Part shown: in pieces, positions 7,112 to 7,929 of the stretch
How positions within the stretch are numbered: the stretch's first letter is position 1
Layout: each line of letters begins with the position of its first letter
Assembly (NCBI GenBank): GCA_023253875.1
Contig: JALRFC010000070.1
Location: 1-7,929, forward strand
Source of the DNA: Candidatus Kapaibacterium sp.
GTDB taxonomy: Bacteria; Bacteroidota; Ignavibacteria; Kapaibacteriales; UBA961
Direction of reading: 5' to 3'
DNA length: 7,929 nt
Notes under the pieces: model-generated
The model's database searches: none
What the model was told of the DNA's origin: nothing
Seen by the model: the letters and a program-made list of their open reading frames with translations, nothing else
Position numbers and translations under genes: made by a program

Positions 7112-7929
7112 GATTTCCTATGATTGATTCTGATGCAGCATGAGCAGATGACCATGCCCATTGAAAATTGTATCCGCCCAAGTGACCAGTAACATCAACC
7201 ACTTCGCCAATGAAATACAGATTGGGCTGCAGTGAAGACATCATGGTTTTTGAAGAAAGCTCTTTGGTATTGACTCCGCCTGCAGTGACCTCTGCTTTTG
7301 CATAGCCTTCTGTTCCTGAATAGGAAAAATGCCAATCTTGTAATTCACCTATGAACTGTGCTATGGAACGCTCACTATAATGCCCAAACACTTCATATTG
7401 TTGATGAATATGGGTCCACAGTTCAGAGAATCGTTTTGGTAATATATGTCCTAACACTGTTTTCCAATCACTTTTTCTTGAAACATCTGAGAGTTGAATT
7501 GGATCAAAACCGGGTAATGCATTGATGGTGAATGTTTGATCTTTATGTGCATAGGAAGATATCTGCAGGATTGCGGGTCCACTTATTCCTTTATGAGTAA
7601 ATAGCATAGATTCCTTGAAGATCGGACTATTCTCAGTCGCAACTTCCACTTCGAATGAAACACCTGCTAATTGAGAACAAGGGAATAATGTATTCTCAAC
7701 AGTCAAAGGGACAAGCGCGGGTCTGGTATCGATAAGTGAATGCCCAAATTGTTTTGCAATAGTATACCCAATATTCGAAGCTCCTAAACTGGGTATGGAT
7801 AAACCACCGGAAGCGATTACAAGTGAAGTAGAATAGAATGTACCCTTTGATGTTTCAATCTCAAAATATTCATCCTTTCGAATGGAATGAATGTTGATTC
7901 CATATTGTATGTCAACATGCTCTTGATCA
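7104..7929 (-). CDS. rdsA: YhiN/BaiN/RdsA family flavoprotein, 5'-truncated by window edge
   Basis: Only the last 274 or so residues of a family of about 400 are present. The frame stays open to the window edge, so the TTG at 7706 is internal and the FAD-binding N-terminus lies outside. Visible motifs are LVIASGGLSIPSLGAS (7776-7823), the following GYTIAKQFGH and RPALVPL, then FTHKGISGPAILQIS. The C-terminal FAD-contacting block reads EVTAGGVNTKELSSKTM ... YFIGEVVDVTGHLGGYNFQWAWSS. These are the hallmarks of the HI0933/YhiN family. From memory, E. coli YhiN was recently assigned as RdsA, which makes dihydrouridine 2449 in 23S rRNA; databases often use the name BaiN from a proposed bile-acid reductase role, which would be misleading here. 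The stop codon overlaps the start of uup (ATGGCTAA), implying co-expression. The family is very secure; the rRNA role in this host is inferred. Confidence 0.92.
   Translation of the reverse strand, partial: DQEHVDIQYGINIHSIRKDEYFEIETSKGTFYSTSLVIASGGLSIPSLGASNIGYTIAKQFGHSLIDTRPALVPLTVENTLFPCSQLAGVSFEVEVATENSPIFKESMLFTHKGISGPAILQISSYAHKDQTFTINALPGFDPIQLSDVSRKSDWKTVLGHILPKRFSELWTHIHQQYEVFGHYSERSIAQFIGELQDWHFSYSGTEGYAKAEVTAGGVNTKELSSKTMMSSLQPNLYFIGEVVDVTGHLGGYNFQWAWSSAHAASESIIGNHG

Noticed and set aside
7704..7706. TTG as the start of the flavoprotein
   Set aside because: Upstream codons to 7928 encode the conserved IASGGLSIPSLGAS and RPALVPL motifs of the family, so the true start is beyond the window.

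Overview
The window is gene-dense bacterial DNA of low GC content. It holds seven protein genes in two convergent blocks. I see no mobile element, RNA gene, CRISPR array or attachment site, and no gene-free stretch longer than 44 bases. The best guess for the host is a member of the Bacteroidota or wider FCB group. Three things point that way: a muramyl-tripeptide ligase with the wording usual in that group (EGDEYDTAFWDKRSKF), several starts with no clear Shine-Dalgarno sequence, and a TPR/DUF3592 neighbourhood. This placement is weak without a database search.

The left block is on the plus strand. It runs: a 5'-truncated tetratricopeptide-repeat (TPR) protein (2-970), a small two-helix DUF3592-type membrane protein (967-1413), mpl for recycling cell-wall peptide (1410-2828), and trhO, a tRNA wobble-uridine hydroxylase (2857-3831). 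The first three genes are joined by 4-base ATGA stop/start overlaps, so they look translationally coupled. trhO follows after 28 bases.

The right block is on the minus strand. Read in its own direction it runs: a 5'-truncated flavoprotein of the YhiN/BaiN/RdsA family (7929-7104), an ABC-F ATPase of the Uup type (7111-5210, overlapping the flavoprotein by 8 bases), and mgtE, a magnesium channel (5165-3786). All of these have plausible links to ribosomes: a 23S rRNA dihydrouridine synthase family, a ribosome-binding ABC-F protein, and uptake of the ion that stabilises ribosomes.

The blocks meet tail to tail, and the last 46 bases of trhO and mgtE overlap on opposite strands. A hairpin suited to ending each transcript appears to lie inside the other gene. 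All identifiable genes belong to known families. I found no convincing new system, and the most interesting points are the interlocked 3' ends and the rdsA-uup linkage.
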